Shown: positions 1 through 9,077 of the stretch, one piece after another
Layout of the letters: the number at the start of each line of letters is the position of its first letter
How positions within the stretch are numbered: position 1 is the stretch's first letter
Origin: Hyphomicrobium sp.
Lineage (GTDB): Bacteria; Pseudomonadota; Alphaproteobacteria; Rhizobiales; Hyphomicrobiaceae
Assembly: GCA_002928955.1 (NCBI GenBank)
Contig: PERT01000038.1
Location: 1-34,430 of the forward strand
Direction: 5' to 3'
DNA: 34,430 bases
Translations under genes and position numbers: made by a program
Notes under the pieces: model-generated
The model's input: the letters and a program-made list of their open reading frames with translations, nothing else
Told to the model about the DNA's origin: nothing
Databases searched by the model: none

Positions 1-26
1 CTCAAATGTCGGCGCCGGAACACTAG
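1..26. repeat. CTAG-hairpin element, family C, 3' arm only (cut by window edge)
   Basis: This is the 3' arm of a long hairpin whose 5' arm lies outside the window. It matches the reverse complement of the 5' arm of the complete family C element at 15301-15378, apart from one extra T in that copy. It ends in CTAG at 23-26, which is also the first four bases of the next element. This arm has no 4-nt bulge, so the bulge should be on the missing arm. That would make it the second hairpin of a pair whose 13-nt spacer lies to the left. Confidence 0.75.
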
Positions 27-98
27 TGGTCTGTCTCGCCTAAATCGCTGTACTGGCGGCAACCGCTGACGATTTAGGCGAGACATGAAGGCTACTAG
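23..98. repeat. CTAG-hairpin element, family A, copy 1
   Basis: An almost complete palindrome. The outer stem pairs 23-31 with 90-98 through CTAG ends and two G-T wobbles. A 4-nt bulge, TGAA, sits on the 3' arm at 86-89. A perfect 16-bp inner stem pairs 32-47 with 70-85, closing a 22-nt loop. Copy 2 at 15167-15241 has the same plan with compensatory changes in the stem. The next hairpin starts 13 nt downstream. Confidence 0.9.
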
Positions 99-111
99 CA
101 AAAACAATGGT

Positions 112-191
112 TTAGTGTGGCGTTCAACGCGCCTTGATTGACGACCAGCTTGCCGCTCGCACAGGTCAATTAAGGCGCGACGCCACACTAG
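112..191. repeat. CTAG-hairpin element, family B, copy 1
   Basis: The outer stem pairs 112-122 with 181-191; the ends are TTAG and CTAG. A 4-nt bulge, TTCA, is on the 5' arm at 123-126, facing element A. The inner stem pairs 127-142 with 165-180, with one mismatch (A127/A180) and one wobble. The bulge is the reverse complement of the one in element A, so A and B form a head-to-head pair around the 13-nt spacer 99-111. No gene is seen in 1-329 outside these elements. 192-329 holds the leader of tex. Confidence 0.9.
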
Positions 192-329
192 GTCGATCCG
201 TGCTCTCAGCCCTGCTGAACACGCCGTGGGCACGTGCGTGCCGCCCCTTCTTCAACGCAGAAGCCGGTGATAGCGTCGGCTCCGATTCCTGATGCGAGAT
301 CGCCAGTCAGCAAAATCGAGAGGGTGCCA

Positions 330-2723
330 ATGAGTGCACAACCGAGCCCACACACGAGCAAGATCAACTCCGCGATTGCCGCCGAACTCAGCGTCGGCCT
401 GGGTCAGGTCGCGGCCGCGGTTGAGATGCTCGGCGAGGGCGCGACGGTGCCGTTCATCGCGCGCTACCGTAAGGAAAAGACCGGCGGGCTCGACGACACA
501 CAGTTGCGGAAGCTTGAAGAGCGGCTCGGATACCTGACCGAACTCGAAGTCCGGCGGACATCCGTGCTGAAAGCGATAGAAGAGCAGGGGAAACTCACAC
601 CCGAACTGGCCCGCGCCATCGCCGGTTCCGGTACAAAAGTCGATCTGGAAGACCTCTATGCGCCTTACAAGATCAAGCGGCGGACCAAGGCGCAGATTGC
701 GCGGGAAGCGGGCCTCGAACCGTTGACAGACGCGCTGCTGGCGAAGCCGGCGCTGGCACCGGAGACGGAGGCCGCGAAGTTCGTTAGCGCTGAGAAGGGC
801 GTGGTAGATACCAAGGCCGCGCTCGACGGCGCCCGCCACATCCTGATCGAGCGGATCGGCGAAAGACCCGAGCTGGTCGGTGGCCTCAGAGCATGGCTGT
901 GGGGTGAGGGCGTGGTGCAATCGAAGCTCGTCAAGAGCAAGGAATCCGAGGGCGCCAAGTTCTCCGATTATTTCGATTTCGCCCAACCCATCCGCGATCT
1001 GCCGTCGCATCGCGCCCTCGCCCTGCTGCGCGGCCGCAATGAGGGCATTCTCGAACTCGAACTGGACGTGGAGCGCGACGAGACCAAGGCGCATCCAGCA
1101 GTTGGCAAGATCATGGTGGCGTTCGGCATCCGCGACCAGGGACGGCCGGCCGACAAATGGCTCTTGGATACCGTGAAGCTCGCGTGGAAGGCCAAGCTGC
1201 ACGTTTCGCTGAGCGTCGATCTGATGTCGCAGTTGAAGGAGAAGTCCGATCGCGAGGCCATCACAGTGTTCTCGCGCAATCTGAAGGATCTGCTGCTGGC
1301 CGCCCCTGCTGGCCCGCGCGTGACGATGGGGCTCGACCCCGGCATTCGCACGGGTGTGAAGGTGGCGGTGGTGGACGCGACCGGCAAGGTTCTCGATACG
1401 GCAACCGTTTATCCGCACGAGCCGAAACGCGACTGGAACGGATCGCTGGCGGCGATCGCGGCTCTGGTGATGAAGCATCGCGTCGATCTGGTCTCAATCG
1501 GCAACGGCACGGCAAGCAGGGAGACGGAAAAGCTTGTCGCTGAACTCATCAAGAAGCTGCCCGAGCTGAAGCTGACCAAGGTCGTGGTCAGCGAAGCGGG
1601 TGCGTCAGTCTACTCGGCGTCGGAACTGGCGGCCAAGGAGTTCCCGGAGCTGGACGTTTCGCTCCGCGGCGCAGTCTCGATCGCACGGCGGTTGCAGGAC
1701 CCGCTGGCCGAACTCGTCAAAATCGACCCCAAGGCGATCGGCGTCGGCCAATACCAGCACGACGTCGACCAGGGCGGACTGCAGCGCTCGCTCGACGCGG
1801 CCGTCGAGGACTGCGTGAACTCGGTTGGCGTGGACGTGAATACGGCGTCCGTGCCGCTGCTCGCGCGCGTGTCGGGCCTCAACCAGACGCTGGCAACGAA
1901 CATCGTCGCCTTCCGCAACGAGAACGGTGCGTTCAAGGCGCGTACCGCTTTGAAGAAGGTGCCGCGCTTGGGTCCGAAGGCGTTCGAGCAGGCAGCCGGA
2001 TTCTTGCGCATCATGGGCGGCACCAATCCGCTCGACGCCTCGGCCGTGCATCCAGAAGCCTACGCCGTAGTCGAGCGGATCTCGGAGACGACGGGCAAGC
2101 CGCTGAAAGCCATCATCGGTGACCGCGCGTTCGTCAAGGCTCTCAAGCCGGCCGAGTTCGCGGACGCGACCTTCGGCATTCCGACTGTCACCGACATCCT
2201 GGCCGAGCTCGACAAGCCGGGCCGCGACCCGCGCCCCGAATTCAAGACGGCTAGCTTCAAAGACGGCGTGGAAAAGATTTCTGACCTGCGTCCGGGCATG
2301 CAGCTTGAGGGCGTGGTGACCAACGTGACCAACTTCGGCGCGTTCGTGGATATCGGCGTACACCAGGACGGGCTCGTGCATATCTCGGCGCTGTCAGACC
2401 GGTTCGTGAAGGACCCGCACGAGGTAGTTAAGGCCGGAGAAGTGGTGAAGGTGCGTGTGATAGAGGTCGACCCCGAACGCAAACGAATCGCGCTCTCGAT
2501 GAAGTCGGGTTCGATAGGCGCCGGGGGGGCGGTGTCCGCACCCGGCGCATTCGCTCAGGACCGGCCGCGGCCGGCGGCGGGCAACGGAGCAGGCTCAGGA
2601 TCTGGACCGGGCAAGAGCGGCGCGCAAGGGGCGGCTTCCCCCCAGCCGACGCCAAGGAAATCGGAGCCACCAGCCGAAAGCGCGCTGGCCGCCGCGTTGA
2701 AGCGGGCGCAGGAAAAGCGGTAA
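330..2723 (+). CDS. tex: Tex family RNA-binding transcription accessory protein
   Basis: A 797-residue Tex protein, a multidomain cytosolic RNA/DNA-binding factor related to eukaryotic Spt6. It is implicated in transcription and RNA handling, but its molecular role is not settled. The order of parts is typical: an N-terminal helical region with the [16 protein letters not shown] signature near residues 40-55; a YqgF/RNase H-like domain starting at [10 protein letters not shown] (from residue 333); helix-hairpin-helix repeats around 500-560 ([29 protein letters not shown]); and an S1 RNA-binding domain at about 656-725 ([26 protein letters not shown]). It ends in a Gly/Pro/Ser-rich tail of about 70 residues and a basic helix. 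I chose ATG 330 because a GAGAGGG sits just upstream and Tex homology begins there; the reading frame stays open upstream without Tex-like sequence. It appears monocistronic. Confidence 0.97.
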   Translation: MSAQPSPHTSKINSAIAAELSVGLGQVAAAVEMLGEGATVPFIARYRKEKTGGLDDTQLRKLEERLGYLTELEVRRTSVLKAIEEQGKLTPELARAIAGSGTKVDLEDLYAPYKIKRRTKAQIAREAGLEPLTDALLAKPALAPETEAAKFVSAEKGVVDTKAALDGARHILIERIGERPELVGGLRAWLWGEGVVQSKLVKSKESEGAKFSDYFDFAQPIRDLPSHRALALLRGRNEGILELELDVERDETKAHPAVGKIMVAFGIRDQGRPADKWLLDTVKLAWKAKLHVSLSVDLMSQLKEKSDREAITVFSRNLKDLLLAAPAGPRVTMGLDPGIRTGVKVAVVDATGKVLDTATVYPHEPKRDWNGSLAAIAALVMKHRVDLVSIGNGTASRETEKLVAELIKKLPELKLTKVVVSEAGASVYSASELAAKEFPELDVSLRGAVSIARRLQDPLAELVKIDPKAIGVGQYQHDVDQGGLQRSLDAAVEDCVNSVGVDVNTASVPLLARVSGLNQTLATNIVAFRNENGAFKARTALKKVPRLGPKAFEQAAGFLRIMGGTNPLDASAVHPEAYAVVERISETTGKPLKAIIGDRAFVKALKPAEFADATFGIPTVTDILAELDKPGRDPRPEFKTASFKDGVEKISDLRPGMQLEGVVTNVTNFGAFVDIGVHQDGLVHISALSDRFVKDPHEVVKAGEVVKVRVIEVDPERKRIALSMKSGSIGAGGAVSAPGAFAQDRPRPAAGNGAGSGSGPGKSGAQGAASPQPTPRKSEPPAESALAAALKRAQEKR

Positions 2724-2744
2724 GGCGGCGCTTGCCACGAGAGC

Positions 2745-2793
2745 CCTGTCACCTGTCACCTGTCACCTGCCACCTGTCACCTGTCACCTGTCC
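2745..2793. repeat. Seven tandem copies of a 7-bp repeat (CCTGTCA)
   Basis: Seven head-to-tail heptamers begin 22 nt after the tex stop codon. Copy 4 reads CCTGCCA and copy 7 reads CCTGTCC; the other five are identical. The rest of the tex-cupin gap (2794-2992) shows no gene or clear terminator. The array could vary in copy number by slippage, and its position is intergenic, not coding. Confidence 0.95.
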
Positions 2794-2992
2794 CGCGCCG
2801 GGACCACGGTGGACAACCTGTCGCAAGGCGGAACGCATCAAATTGATACGATGTCGTGCGAGCTATGCGCCAGCGGTGCTTTGAATTGACCGCACGTGTT
2901 GGTCCGAGTAGTGCATCAATTATGGCACTCCGCCCCGCTGGCACGCTCAGCGTAGGGCAACACACCCGTTCAGCGTCCGAGGTGCAAGGGTC

Positions 2993-3940
2993 ATGTCCGA
3001 TTTGTTACAACCGATTTTCACGAATTGGCAGCCTGAGCACACTCGCGACTGGGGGCAGGCACCGATCTCACTCAGCCACAGCCTGCACAAGCACACTCTG
3101 TTTTCGTTCGACGCGCTGGCCGAGCTTATCGACAACTACCCGCGCGAACACTATGCGCTCGTGCACATGGGGGCTCAAGGCTCGGCGCGGCGGACATGGC
3201 GCGAGGGTGACATCGGCGGGCTCAAAGGCCAACAGGTAATCGAGGCGATACGCAGCGGCCGGATGTGGCTCAATCTCCGGAACATCGGCCGCGTCGACGG
3301 CCGCTATGCCGAGATGCTCGACCAGATGTTCATAGAAATCCGCGACAATGTCGGCGGCTACGAGACCTACGGGCGGACGTCCGGCATTCTGATCTCGTCG
3401 CCGAATGCGCAGGTCTACTATCACATGGACCTGCCGGGGCAGAGCCTCGCCCAAATCCACGGCAAGAAGCGCGTCTACGTCTACCCGAATACCGCACCGT
3501 TCCTGACGCCGGAACAGCTTGAGAGCATCGCGCTCTACGAGGTCGAGGTCGATGTACCCTACGAGCCCTGGTACGACAGGCACGCCAAGGTGTTCGAGAT
3601 CGAAGGCGGCGAGATGCTGCACTGGCCGCTGAACGCGCCGCATCGCGTCGAAAACCTCGATTGCCTGAACGTATCGATGACTACCGAATATTGGACCGAA
3701 GACATCCGCCGCAACCAGATGATCAACATGGCCAACGGCATCCTTCGGCAGAAAGCGGGACTGGCACCCAAGAGCCGCGCGACATCCGGGCCGGGCTTCT
3801 GGGCCAAGGCGGCGTTGCAGGCCGGCGTTCGGCGCACTGGGCTCTTGAAGCAGATGCGTAAGGCCAAACGGCCGATCGAGTTCAAGCTCGATGGCGCGCG
3901 GCCCGGCGGCATCGTGGAGCTGCAGCAGGCCGCCGAGTAA
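2993..3940 (+). CDS. JmjC/cupin-like protein with an intact HxD...H metal-binding triad
   Basis: A 315-residue protein with a double-stranded beta-helix (cupin, JmjC-like) core. His144-x-Asp146 (YYHMDLPGQ) and His217 (HWPLNAPHRVEN) are placed like the Fe(II) ligands of 2-oxoglutarate-dependent hydroxylases. The segment GKKRVYVYP (157-165) after the HxD strand is typical of JmjC/cupin_8-like folds. The substrate is unknown. The family is often annotated as 'transcription factor jumonji' without evidence for DNA binding. There is no signal peptide, so it is probably cytosolic. ATG 2993 has GAGG at 2979-2982. The next gene, a FemAB-like acyltransferase, begins 20 nt after the stop, so the two are probably one operon acting on a common product. 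Confident on fold, not on reaction. Confidence 0.82.
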   Translation: MSDLLQPIFTNWQPEHTRDWGQAPISLSHSLHKHTLFSFDALAELIDNYPREHYALVHMGAQGSARRTWREGDIGGLKGQQVIEAIRSGRMWLNLRNIGRVDGRYAEMLDQMFIEIRDNVGGYETYGRTSGILISSPNAQVYYHMDLPGQSLAQIHGKKRVYVYPNTAPFLTPEQLESIALYEVEVDVPYEPWYDRHAKVFEIEGGEMLHWPLNAPHRVENLDCLNVSMTTEYWTEDIRRNQMINMANGILRQKAGLAPKSRATSGPGFWAKAALQAGVRRTGLLKQMRKAKRPIEFKLDGARPGGIVELQQAAE

Positions 3941-3959
3941 CTGCGGGGTTCCTGACGCC

Positions 3960-5171
3960 ATGACAGCCTCCTGGCCCACAACCAAAACGGCGGCCACGAC
4001 CAGCTTGGACGCGAGTTCGGCGCTCGTCCCGGCTGACAATTTCAGCAGATCCATGACGGGCGGAGCCTATCGCGTGACCCGGATCAATGGCACGCGCGAG
4101 GTGCTGGCGCGGATCGCTTTGGCCACGAACGACTGCACCGCGACGGTGTTCCAATCCGAGCCGTGGCTTGCCGCGATTGGGCGCGGGCTAGGGCGCGACG
4201 GGCGTGGCGAACTCGTGGCCCTGGACATCGCGGACGCCTCCAACGGCGAGCGCGTTGCGCTGCTGCCACTAACCATTGCACGTGAAAGGCGGCGCACCGT
4301 CGCGCGATTTGCCGACCTCGAAGTGTCGGACTATCGCGGGCCGCTGCTCGGTCCGGCCGCACCCCGGGACAAGGCGGGGGAACGTGCACTATGGGCAGCT
4401 GTCAAACGCGGATTGCCGGGGGTTGATCTGATCCGCTTCGAGGCGATGCCGGCCGAGATCGGCGGACGGCCGAACCCCTTTGCACGACGGCATGAAGCAA
4501 CGCCTGCCCGTCTCAAGGGGCTCAGTGTCACGATCGGGACGACGGTCGAAGCCATGCTGCGGGACCGCGGCAAGAAGTACCGCAAGGAAGCTGAGCGCTG
4601 CTTCCGACTGCTGGAGAAGCAAGGCGCGACGAAGTTCCGCCACGCCGAAACGCCCGACGAGATCCACCGCGCCTATGCCGTACTCGAAGCCCAGCAGAGT
4701 GCGCGGCAGATGGCGATCGGACAAGCATACGTGCTGGATCAGCCGCAATACCATGAGTTCTACCGCGACCTCTTGATCACCGAGCGCGAGAGCGGGTTCG
4801 CGGCACTATTCACGCTCGAAGCGGGATCCGAGATCGTGGCGGCGCTGATGGGCGTGGTGCGCGGCGGCACCTTCACGCTGCTGCGCATTTCGAATGGCGG
4901 CGAGACGTGGCGGCATCTGTCGCCGGGGCGGCTGATCGTGATCGAGGCCATGCGCCATTTCGTGGAGCGCGGAATTCGAACCTTCGACATGGGTGCCGGC
5001 GACTATCCGTTCAAGCGCGGCTTCGGCGCCGAGGAAACGCCCTTGTTCGATCTCGTGGCCGCCGGCTCGCTGCGCGGTCTGCCGGCGATCGCCGTCGCGC
5101 GGGCGAAGGCGTTCGTGCGCAACCGTCCCGCACTGATGGCGGCGATCGGTCGGGTGCGCGGGAAGGGGTAG
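3960..5171 (+). CDS. FemAB/BioF2-like GNAT family acyltransferase
   Basis: A 403-residue protein of the large GNAT branch that includes FemAB-like and CelD/BioF2-like proteins, with two tandem GNAT-type folds. Supporting sequence: LEVSDYRGPLL near residue 120, a basic helical stretch around 200-220 (GKKYRKEAERCFRLLEKQG), and the C-terminal MGAGDYPFKRGFG signature from residue 344. Members transfer aminoacyl or acyl groups, often in cell-envelope or polysaccharide pathways; the substrate here cannot be read. ATG 3960 lies 20 nt after the cupin gene with GGGG at 3944-3947. An alternative ATG at 4053 would remove a poorly structured leader. It is probably co-transcribed with the upstream JmjC/cupin-like gene. 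Confidence 0.85.
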   Translation: MTASWPTTKTAATTSLDASSALVPADNFSRSMTGGAYRVTRINGTREVLARIALATNDCTATVFQSEPWLAAIGRGLGRDGRGELVALDIADASNGERVALLPLTIARERRRTVARFADLEVSDYRGPLLGPAAPRDKAGERALWAAVKRGLPGVDLIRFEAMPAEIGGRPNPFARRHEATPARLKGLSVTIGTTVEAMLRDRGKKYRKEAERCFRLLEKQGATKFRHAETPDEIHRAYAVLEAQQSARQMAIGQAYVLDQPQYHEFYRDLLITERESGFAALFTLEAGSEIVAALMGVVRGGTFTLLRISNGGETWRHLSPGRLIVIEAMRHFVERGIRTFDMGAGDYPFKRGFGAEETPLFDLVAAGSLRGLPAIAVARAKAFVRNRPALMAAIGRVRGKG

Positions 5172-5292
5172 GCTGGGTGCGGATGGCCTGATCAAAGTGC
5201 TTTTGGAATAGCCCGCTGCGCGAGCGAGGGCCGGTCCTCACACTCCCCGCTTTTTTGATCATGACGTCTGGGGTTAGGTGCCGATCGGATGC

Positions 5293-5318
5293 GCGAGGGG
5301 ATGAGCGCATCCCCTCGC
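5293..5318. repeat. Perfect 11-bp hairpin, loop AGCG
   Basis: GCGAGGGGATG (5293-5303) pairs with its exact complement at 5308-5318 across a 4-nt loop. No T tract follows on either strand, so it is not a standard intrinsic terminator. It may be a degenerate intergenic palindrome or help stabilise a 3' end. Confidence 0.8.
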
Positions 5319-5406
5319 CCTTGATCGGGCGGGCCGTGTGTGGTGGCGCTACCAACATGCCTGGAGCGACGGGCCATCAGGGGCATTGGCGCGAGAGCGG
5401 GGCTGG

Positions 5407-5429
5407 ATGGCCGGATCAAGTCCGGCCAT
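5407..5429. repeat. GGCCGGA-type intergenic palindrome
   Basis: ATGGCCGGA (5407-5415) and TCCGGCCAT (5421-5429) pair over the 5-nt loop TCAAG. From general knowledge, very similar palindromes are scattered between genes in many Rhizobiales genomes. Only one copy is seen in this window. Confidence 0.75.
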
Positions 5430-5590
5430 GGAGCTTTTGGATTGTTCGATCGAAAGCGGTTGGGAGAGGGAGGGCAGCGCCCTGGTTTGCGGCGGGGGCG
5501 TGATCCGGTATAAGGCGCCAACACATACGGATTCCCGCTTTGCTCGGCCGCGCCGGCGTTGAGCGAGGCGACAAGGACACGTTCGCATCC

Positions 5591-7120
5591 ATGGCCAAAC
5601 AGAACAAGAACGCGGGCCCGGAAGCCCGGCTGCCCAAGGGCTTCCGCGACATCGAGGCCGATGAGATCCGCGTCTCGCAGGCGATGCTGGCGACCATCCG
5701 AAAGGTGTATGAGCGATACGGCTTCGAGCCGCTCGAAACGCCAGCGCTCGAGTACACGGATTGCCTGGGCAAGTTCCTGCCCGACCAGGACCGGCCGAAC
5801 GCGGGCGTGTTTTCGTTCAGTGCTGAAGATGACAGCGAGCGCGGCTTGCCGCGCGGAGCCAACCAAACGTGGATGAGCCTGCGCTACGACCTGACGGCAC
5901 CGCTCGCCCGCTACGTGGCCCAGAACGTCGCGACGCTGCCGAAGCCGTTCCGGCGGTACGCGGTGGGCTCGGTGTTCAGGAACGAGAAGCCGGGGCCCGG
6001 CCGCTTCCGCCAGTTCACGCAGTTCGACGCCGATACGGTGGGGACGGACAACATCGCCGCCGACGCCGAAATGTGCATGCTGGCGGCGGACACGCTGGAA
6101 GCGCTTGGCATCGCGAGCGGCGACTATGTGATCAAGGTCAACAGCCGCAAGGTGCTGGACGGCGTGTTGGAGCTGGCGGGTGTCGATCCCGTCGATCCTG
6201 CCCAGGCTGGCAAGCGGCTGACCGTACTTCGGGCGATGGATAAGTTCGACAAGTTCGGCGTCGAGGGCGTGGCGCTACTGCTCGGCAAGGGCCGCAAGGA
6301 CGAGAGCGGCGATTTCACGCCGGGCGCGGGGCTAGACGCGAAAAGCGCGGAGATCGTGACGGCGTTTCTTGCGGCGTCCGAGGGCAACCGCAGCGGCGCC
6401 ATCGCGCGGGTGACGCCGATGCTCGCGGGCAGCGCACGCGCCTCGGAAGGGATGGCGGAACTCGGCCAGATCGATGCGCTCGTGCGCTCGGCGGGATACG
6501 AGAGCCGGCAGATTGCATTCGATCCTTCCGTCGTGCGCGGCCTCGAATATTACACGGGGCCGGTGTTTGAGGCCGAACTGACGTTCCAGGTGAAGGACGA
6601 CGACGGTAACGCGGTGCGTTTCGGCTCGGTCGGCGGCGGCGGGCGATACGACGATCTCGTTTCCCGCTTCACGGGCGAGAAGGTGCCCGCCACGGGCTTC
6701 TCGATCGGCGTGTCGCGGTTGCAGGCGGCACTCACCGTGCTCGGCAAGACCCGTTCAAAAGCAACGCCCGGCCCGGTGGTCGTCCTTGTCATGGACAAAG
6801 CCGAAATCGGAGCCTACCAGCGGCTGACGCAGACGCTGCGCAATGCCGGTATCCGCGCGGAAATGTACCTCGGCACGTCGGGCATGAAGGCGCAGATGAA
6901 ATACGCCGACAAGCGCAACAGCCCGTGCGTGGTGATCCAGGGCTCCGACGAGCGCGCCAAGGGCGAGGTGACGCTCAAGGACCTGATCGAAGGCGCGAAA
7001 GCCGCGTCCGCCATCAAGGACAACAAGGAATGGAAGGACGCGCGGCCCGCGCAGGTGGCCGTCAAGGAAGCCGATCTCGTCTCGGCGGTGCGCGCGATCC
7101 TGGCCCGGCACGAAGGCTGA
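5591..7120 (+). CDS. hisS: Histidyl-tRNA synthetase, alphaproteobacterial type
   Basis: A 509-residue class II aminoacyl-tRNA synthetase that attaches histidine to tRNA-His. Motif 2 is [18 protein letters not shown] (Arg130, Glu132), the histidine-binding loop is VRGLEYYTG (Arg316 to Tyr321), and motif 3 contains GGGGRYDDL and GFSIGVSRL. The C-terminal anticodon-binding domain covers roughly the last 110 residues ([15 protein letters not shown] onward). It is longer than the roughly 420-residue bacterial standard, and the [13 protein letters not shown] loop resembles the eukaryote-like form known from alphaproteobacteria, in which G-1 of tRNA-His is often absent. ATG 5591 is where homology starts ([20 protein letters not shown]), with AAGGA at 5573-5577. 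It heads a tight hisS-hisZ-hisG operon. Confidence 0.96.
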   Translation: MAKQNKNAGPEARLPKGFRDIEADEIRVSQAMLATIRKVYERYGFEPLETPALEYTDCLGKFLPDQDRPNAGVFSFSAEDDSERGLPRGANQTWMSLRYDLTAPLARYVAQNVATLPKPFRRYAVGSVFRNEKPGPGRFRQFTQFDADTVGTDNIAADAEMCMLAADTLEALGIASGDYVIKVNSRKVLDGVLELAGVDPVDPAQAGKRLTVLRAMDKFDKFGVEGVALLLGKGRKDESGDFTPGAGLDAKSAEIVTAFLAASEGNRSGAIARVTPMLAGSARASEGMAELGQIDALVRSAGYESRQIAFDPSVVRGLEYYTGPVFEAELTFQVKDDDGNAVRFGSVGGGGRYDDLVSRFTGEKVPATGFSIGVSRLQAALTVLGKTRSKATPGPVVVLVMDKAEIGAYQRLTQTLRNAGIRAEMYLGTSGMKAQMKYADKRNSPCVVIQGSDERAKGEVTLKDLIEGAKAASAIKDNKEWKDARPAQVAVKEADLVSAVRAILARHEG

Positions 7121-7124
7121 TCCC

Positions 7125-8303
7125 ATGGCGGCGGAGACGGCAAAGAAATTCGAGGCACTGGAACGGCAGGCGCAGACCTTGATGGGTGTGTTCGTCGCGG
7201 CCGGTCACGAAGCGGTGGCGCCTTCGATGATCCAGCCGGCGGACGTGTTTCTCGACGTCGTCGGCGAAACGCTGCGGGCACGCACCTACGTGTTCACCGA
7301 CCATAACGGCGTCGAGTTGTGCCTCAGGCCCGACCTGACGGTGCCGACCTGCCGGTTGCATCTTGAGCGGCACCCCGAGGGCAATGTCGCAGCGAAATAT
7401 TGCTACAACGGACCCGCTTTCCGGTTCCAGCCACAGGGCGCCGCGGGCACGCACCCGCGCGAATTCCGCCAAGCCGGGATCGAGGCGTTTGCGGCCGGCG
7501 ACCGCGAGACCGCGGACGCTGAAACCATCGCCACGATAATCAATGCGATGAAAGCCGCGGGCCTCGGCGCGTTCAAGCTCAAGATCGGCGATCTCGGATT
7601 GTTCAGCGCACTGTTGACAGCGGCGCAGATGCCGGAACGCTGGCGCACGCTGCTTACACACCAGTTCTGGCGGCCGGACGCCTTCCGGGCGGAATTGAAA
7701 CGGCTGGTGTCGTCACAGACGGAGGCATTGCAGGGGATTCCAGCCGAACTCGTGAGTTCGCTTGACCCGGCCAAACCAGACGACGCAGTGAACACGGTCG
7801 GGCGCTTTCTCGAACAGAGGGGCATCGATCTCGTCGGCGCGCGCTCGGTTTCGGAAATCACGGCAAGCCTGCTTGACATTGTGGCAAATGGCCGGGCGGT
7901 GCCCTTGCCTCGTCAGACCGCAGATGTGATCGAAAACTACCTCCAGGTGCGCGCGCCAGCGGACGCCGCCACCGCGCGGATCGAGGATTTGTTGCGCGGC
8001 ACGGGTGTCGACATCACGCCCGCGCTCGACACGTTCGATCGCCGCCTCGCGCTCTTGGCGGACGCTGGTGTCGATCTCGCTCATACGGAGTTCTCGGCAG
8101 AGTTCGGCCGCTCGCTCGAATACTATACGGGCTTCGTGTTCGAGTTCGCCGCCCCTGGGCTCGACCCGACGAGCCCGGTGGCCGGCGGCGGCCGCTACGA
8201 CAGTTTGATGCACGCGGCCGGGGCACAAAGTGACGTGGCAGCCGTGGGCGCGGCGATACATACCGAACGGTTGCTGGCGGCCATCGAGGGGACCCAGAAA
8301 TGA
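7125..8303 (+). CDS. hisZ: ATP phosphoribosyltransferase regulatory subunit HisZ
   Basis: A 392-residue paralogue of the histidyl-tRNA synthetase catalytic core that no longer aminoacylates. In the known family it forms a hetero-octamer with short HisG and carries the histidine feedback site. Visible core motifs are the motif 2-like [30 protein letters not shown], the histidine-site relic [14 protein letters not shown], and the motif 3-like GGGRYDSLM near the C terminus. The anticodon-binding domain of HisS is absent, as expected. Its start lies 4 nt after the hisS stop and its stop overlaps the hisG start by 4 nt (ATGA), pointing to translational coupling and balanced amounts of HisZ and HisG. 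Confidence 0.95.
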   Translation: MAAETAKKFEALERQAQTLMGVFVAAGHEAVAPSMIQPADVFLDVVGETLRARTYVFTDHNGVELCLRPDLTVPTCRLHLERHPEGNVAAKYCYNGPAFRFQPQGAAGTHPREFRQAGIEAFAAGDRETADAETIATIINAMKAAGLGAFKLKIGDLGLFSALLTAAQMPERWRTLLTHQFWRPDAFRAELKRLVSSQTEALQGIPAELVSSLDPAKPDDAVNTVGRFLEQRGIDLVGARSVSEITASLLDIVANGRAVPLPRQTADVIENYLQVRAPADAATARIEDLLRGTGVDITPALDTFDRRLALLADAGVDLAHTEFSAEFGRSLEYYTGFVFEFAAPGLDPTSPVAGGGRYDSLMHAAGAQSDVAAVGAAIHTERLLAAIEGTQK

Positions 8304-8998
8304 CTGAGCGGCTGGTGCTTGCCGTGCCATCGAAAGGTCGGTTGATGGAACAGACATCCGCGCTGCTGGCAGCCGCGGGCCTCCAACTGCGCAAGACCGG
8401 GCATGAGCGCGGCTATCGCGGCGAGATCGACGGGCTCGACGGGGTCGAAGTGACGTTCATCTCGGCGTCGGAGATCGCCGCGCATCTCAAGACCGGCCGC
8501 GCTCACCTGGGCGTTACCGGGGAGGACCTGGTGCGCGAGCACATGGCGGACACCGACGATCGCGTGACGTTGGTCAAGAAGCTGGGCTTTGGACACGCCG
8601 ATGTGGTGGTGGCCGTGCCAAGCGGCTGGATCGACGTGCGCAACATGGCCGACCTCGACCGAATTGCTCAGCCTTTTCGCCGCATCCACGGCCGTTGGTA
8701 TCGTGTCGCCACCAAGTACCTCAATACGACGCGGCGTTTTTTTGCGGCGATGGGGGTGACCGACTACCGCCTCGTGGAGAGCCTCGGCGCAACCGAGGGC
8801 ACGCCAGCAGCCGGCACCGCTGATCTGATCGTCGACATCACGTCCACGGGTGAGACACTGCGCGCCAACGGCCTGAAGATTCTGGACGACGGCGTAATCC
8901 TGAAGTCGGAAGCCAATCTCGTTGTCTCGAACACAGCCGGCTGGACCCCAGGCACGGAACGGACGCGCGATGAGATCCTGGCCCGGCTCGGAGTTTGA
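8300..8998 (+). CDS. hisG: ATP phosphoribosyltransferase, short form
   Basis: A 232-residue short-form HisG, the catalytic subunit of the first step of histidine synthesis (ATP + PRPP to phosphoribosyl-ATP). The N terminus [15 protein letters not shown] and the PRPP-binding loop [15 protein letters not shown] near residue 185 are diagnostic. The C-terminal ACT-like regulatory domain of long HisG is missing, which fits its dependence on HisZ encoded immediately upstream. ATG 8300 overlaps the hisZ stop. No recognisable terminator follows. The next 460 bp look non-coding and decayed. Confidence 0.96.
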   Translation: MTERLVLAVPSKGRLMEQTSALLAAAGLQLRKTGHERGYRGEIDGLDGVEVTFISASEIAAHLKTGRAHLGVTGEDLVREHMADTDDRVTLVKKLGFGHADVVVAVPSGWIDVRNMADLDRIAQPFRRIHGRWYRVATKYLNTTRRFFAAMGVTDYRLVESLGATEGTPAAGTADLIVDITSTGETLRANGLKILDDGVILKSEANLVVSNTAGWTPGTERTRDEILARLGV

Positions 8999-9077
8999 GC
9001 GGTCTTCCCGAGCGGCTGGTGATGGCTTAGGCAGCAAGCACGCTGGCTTCAATGCGCAACTCGTCGATCCGGTCGGG

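Larger units (their letters stand above)
5172..5590. other. 419-bp intergenic region with palindromes, no gene seen
   Basis: No convincing reading frame was found. The stretch holds inverted arms TGATCAAA (5189-5196) and TTTGATCA (5254-5261, after a T run), a hairpin at 5293-5318, and a GGCCGGA palindrome at 5407-5429. The hisS leader lies at its right end. The first T run (5251-5256) might end transcription of the GNAT gene, but no GC-rich stem lies directly against it. Confidence 0.6.

Noticed and set aside
252-1478. A 408-codon open frame antisense to tex
   Set aside because: It lies wholly inside tex, which has clear family motifs throughout. Its translation is Arg/His/Leu-rich with no recognisable domain, as expected for a shadow frame in GC-rich DNA.
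5189-5261. Intrinsic terminator after the GNAT gene
   Set aside because: A T run exists at 5251-5256, but the nearest stem (GAGG/CCTC at 5226-5239) is weak and 11 nt away, and the TGATCAAA arms are too far apart to form a normal terminator.
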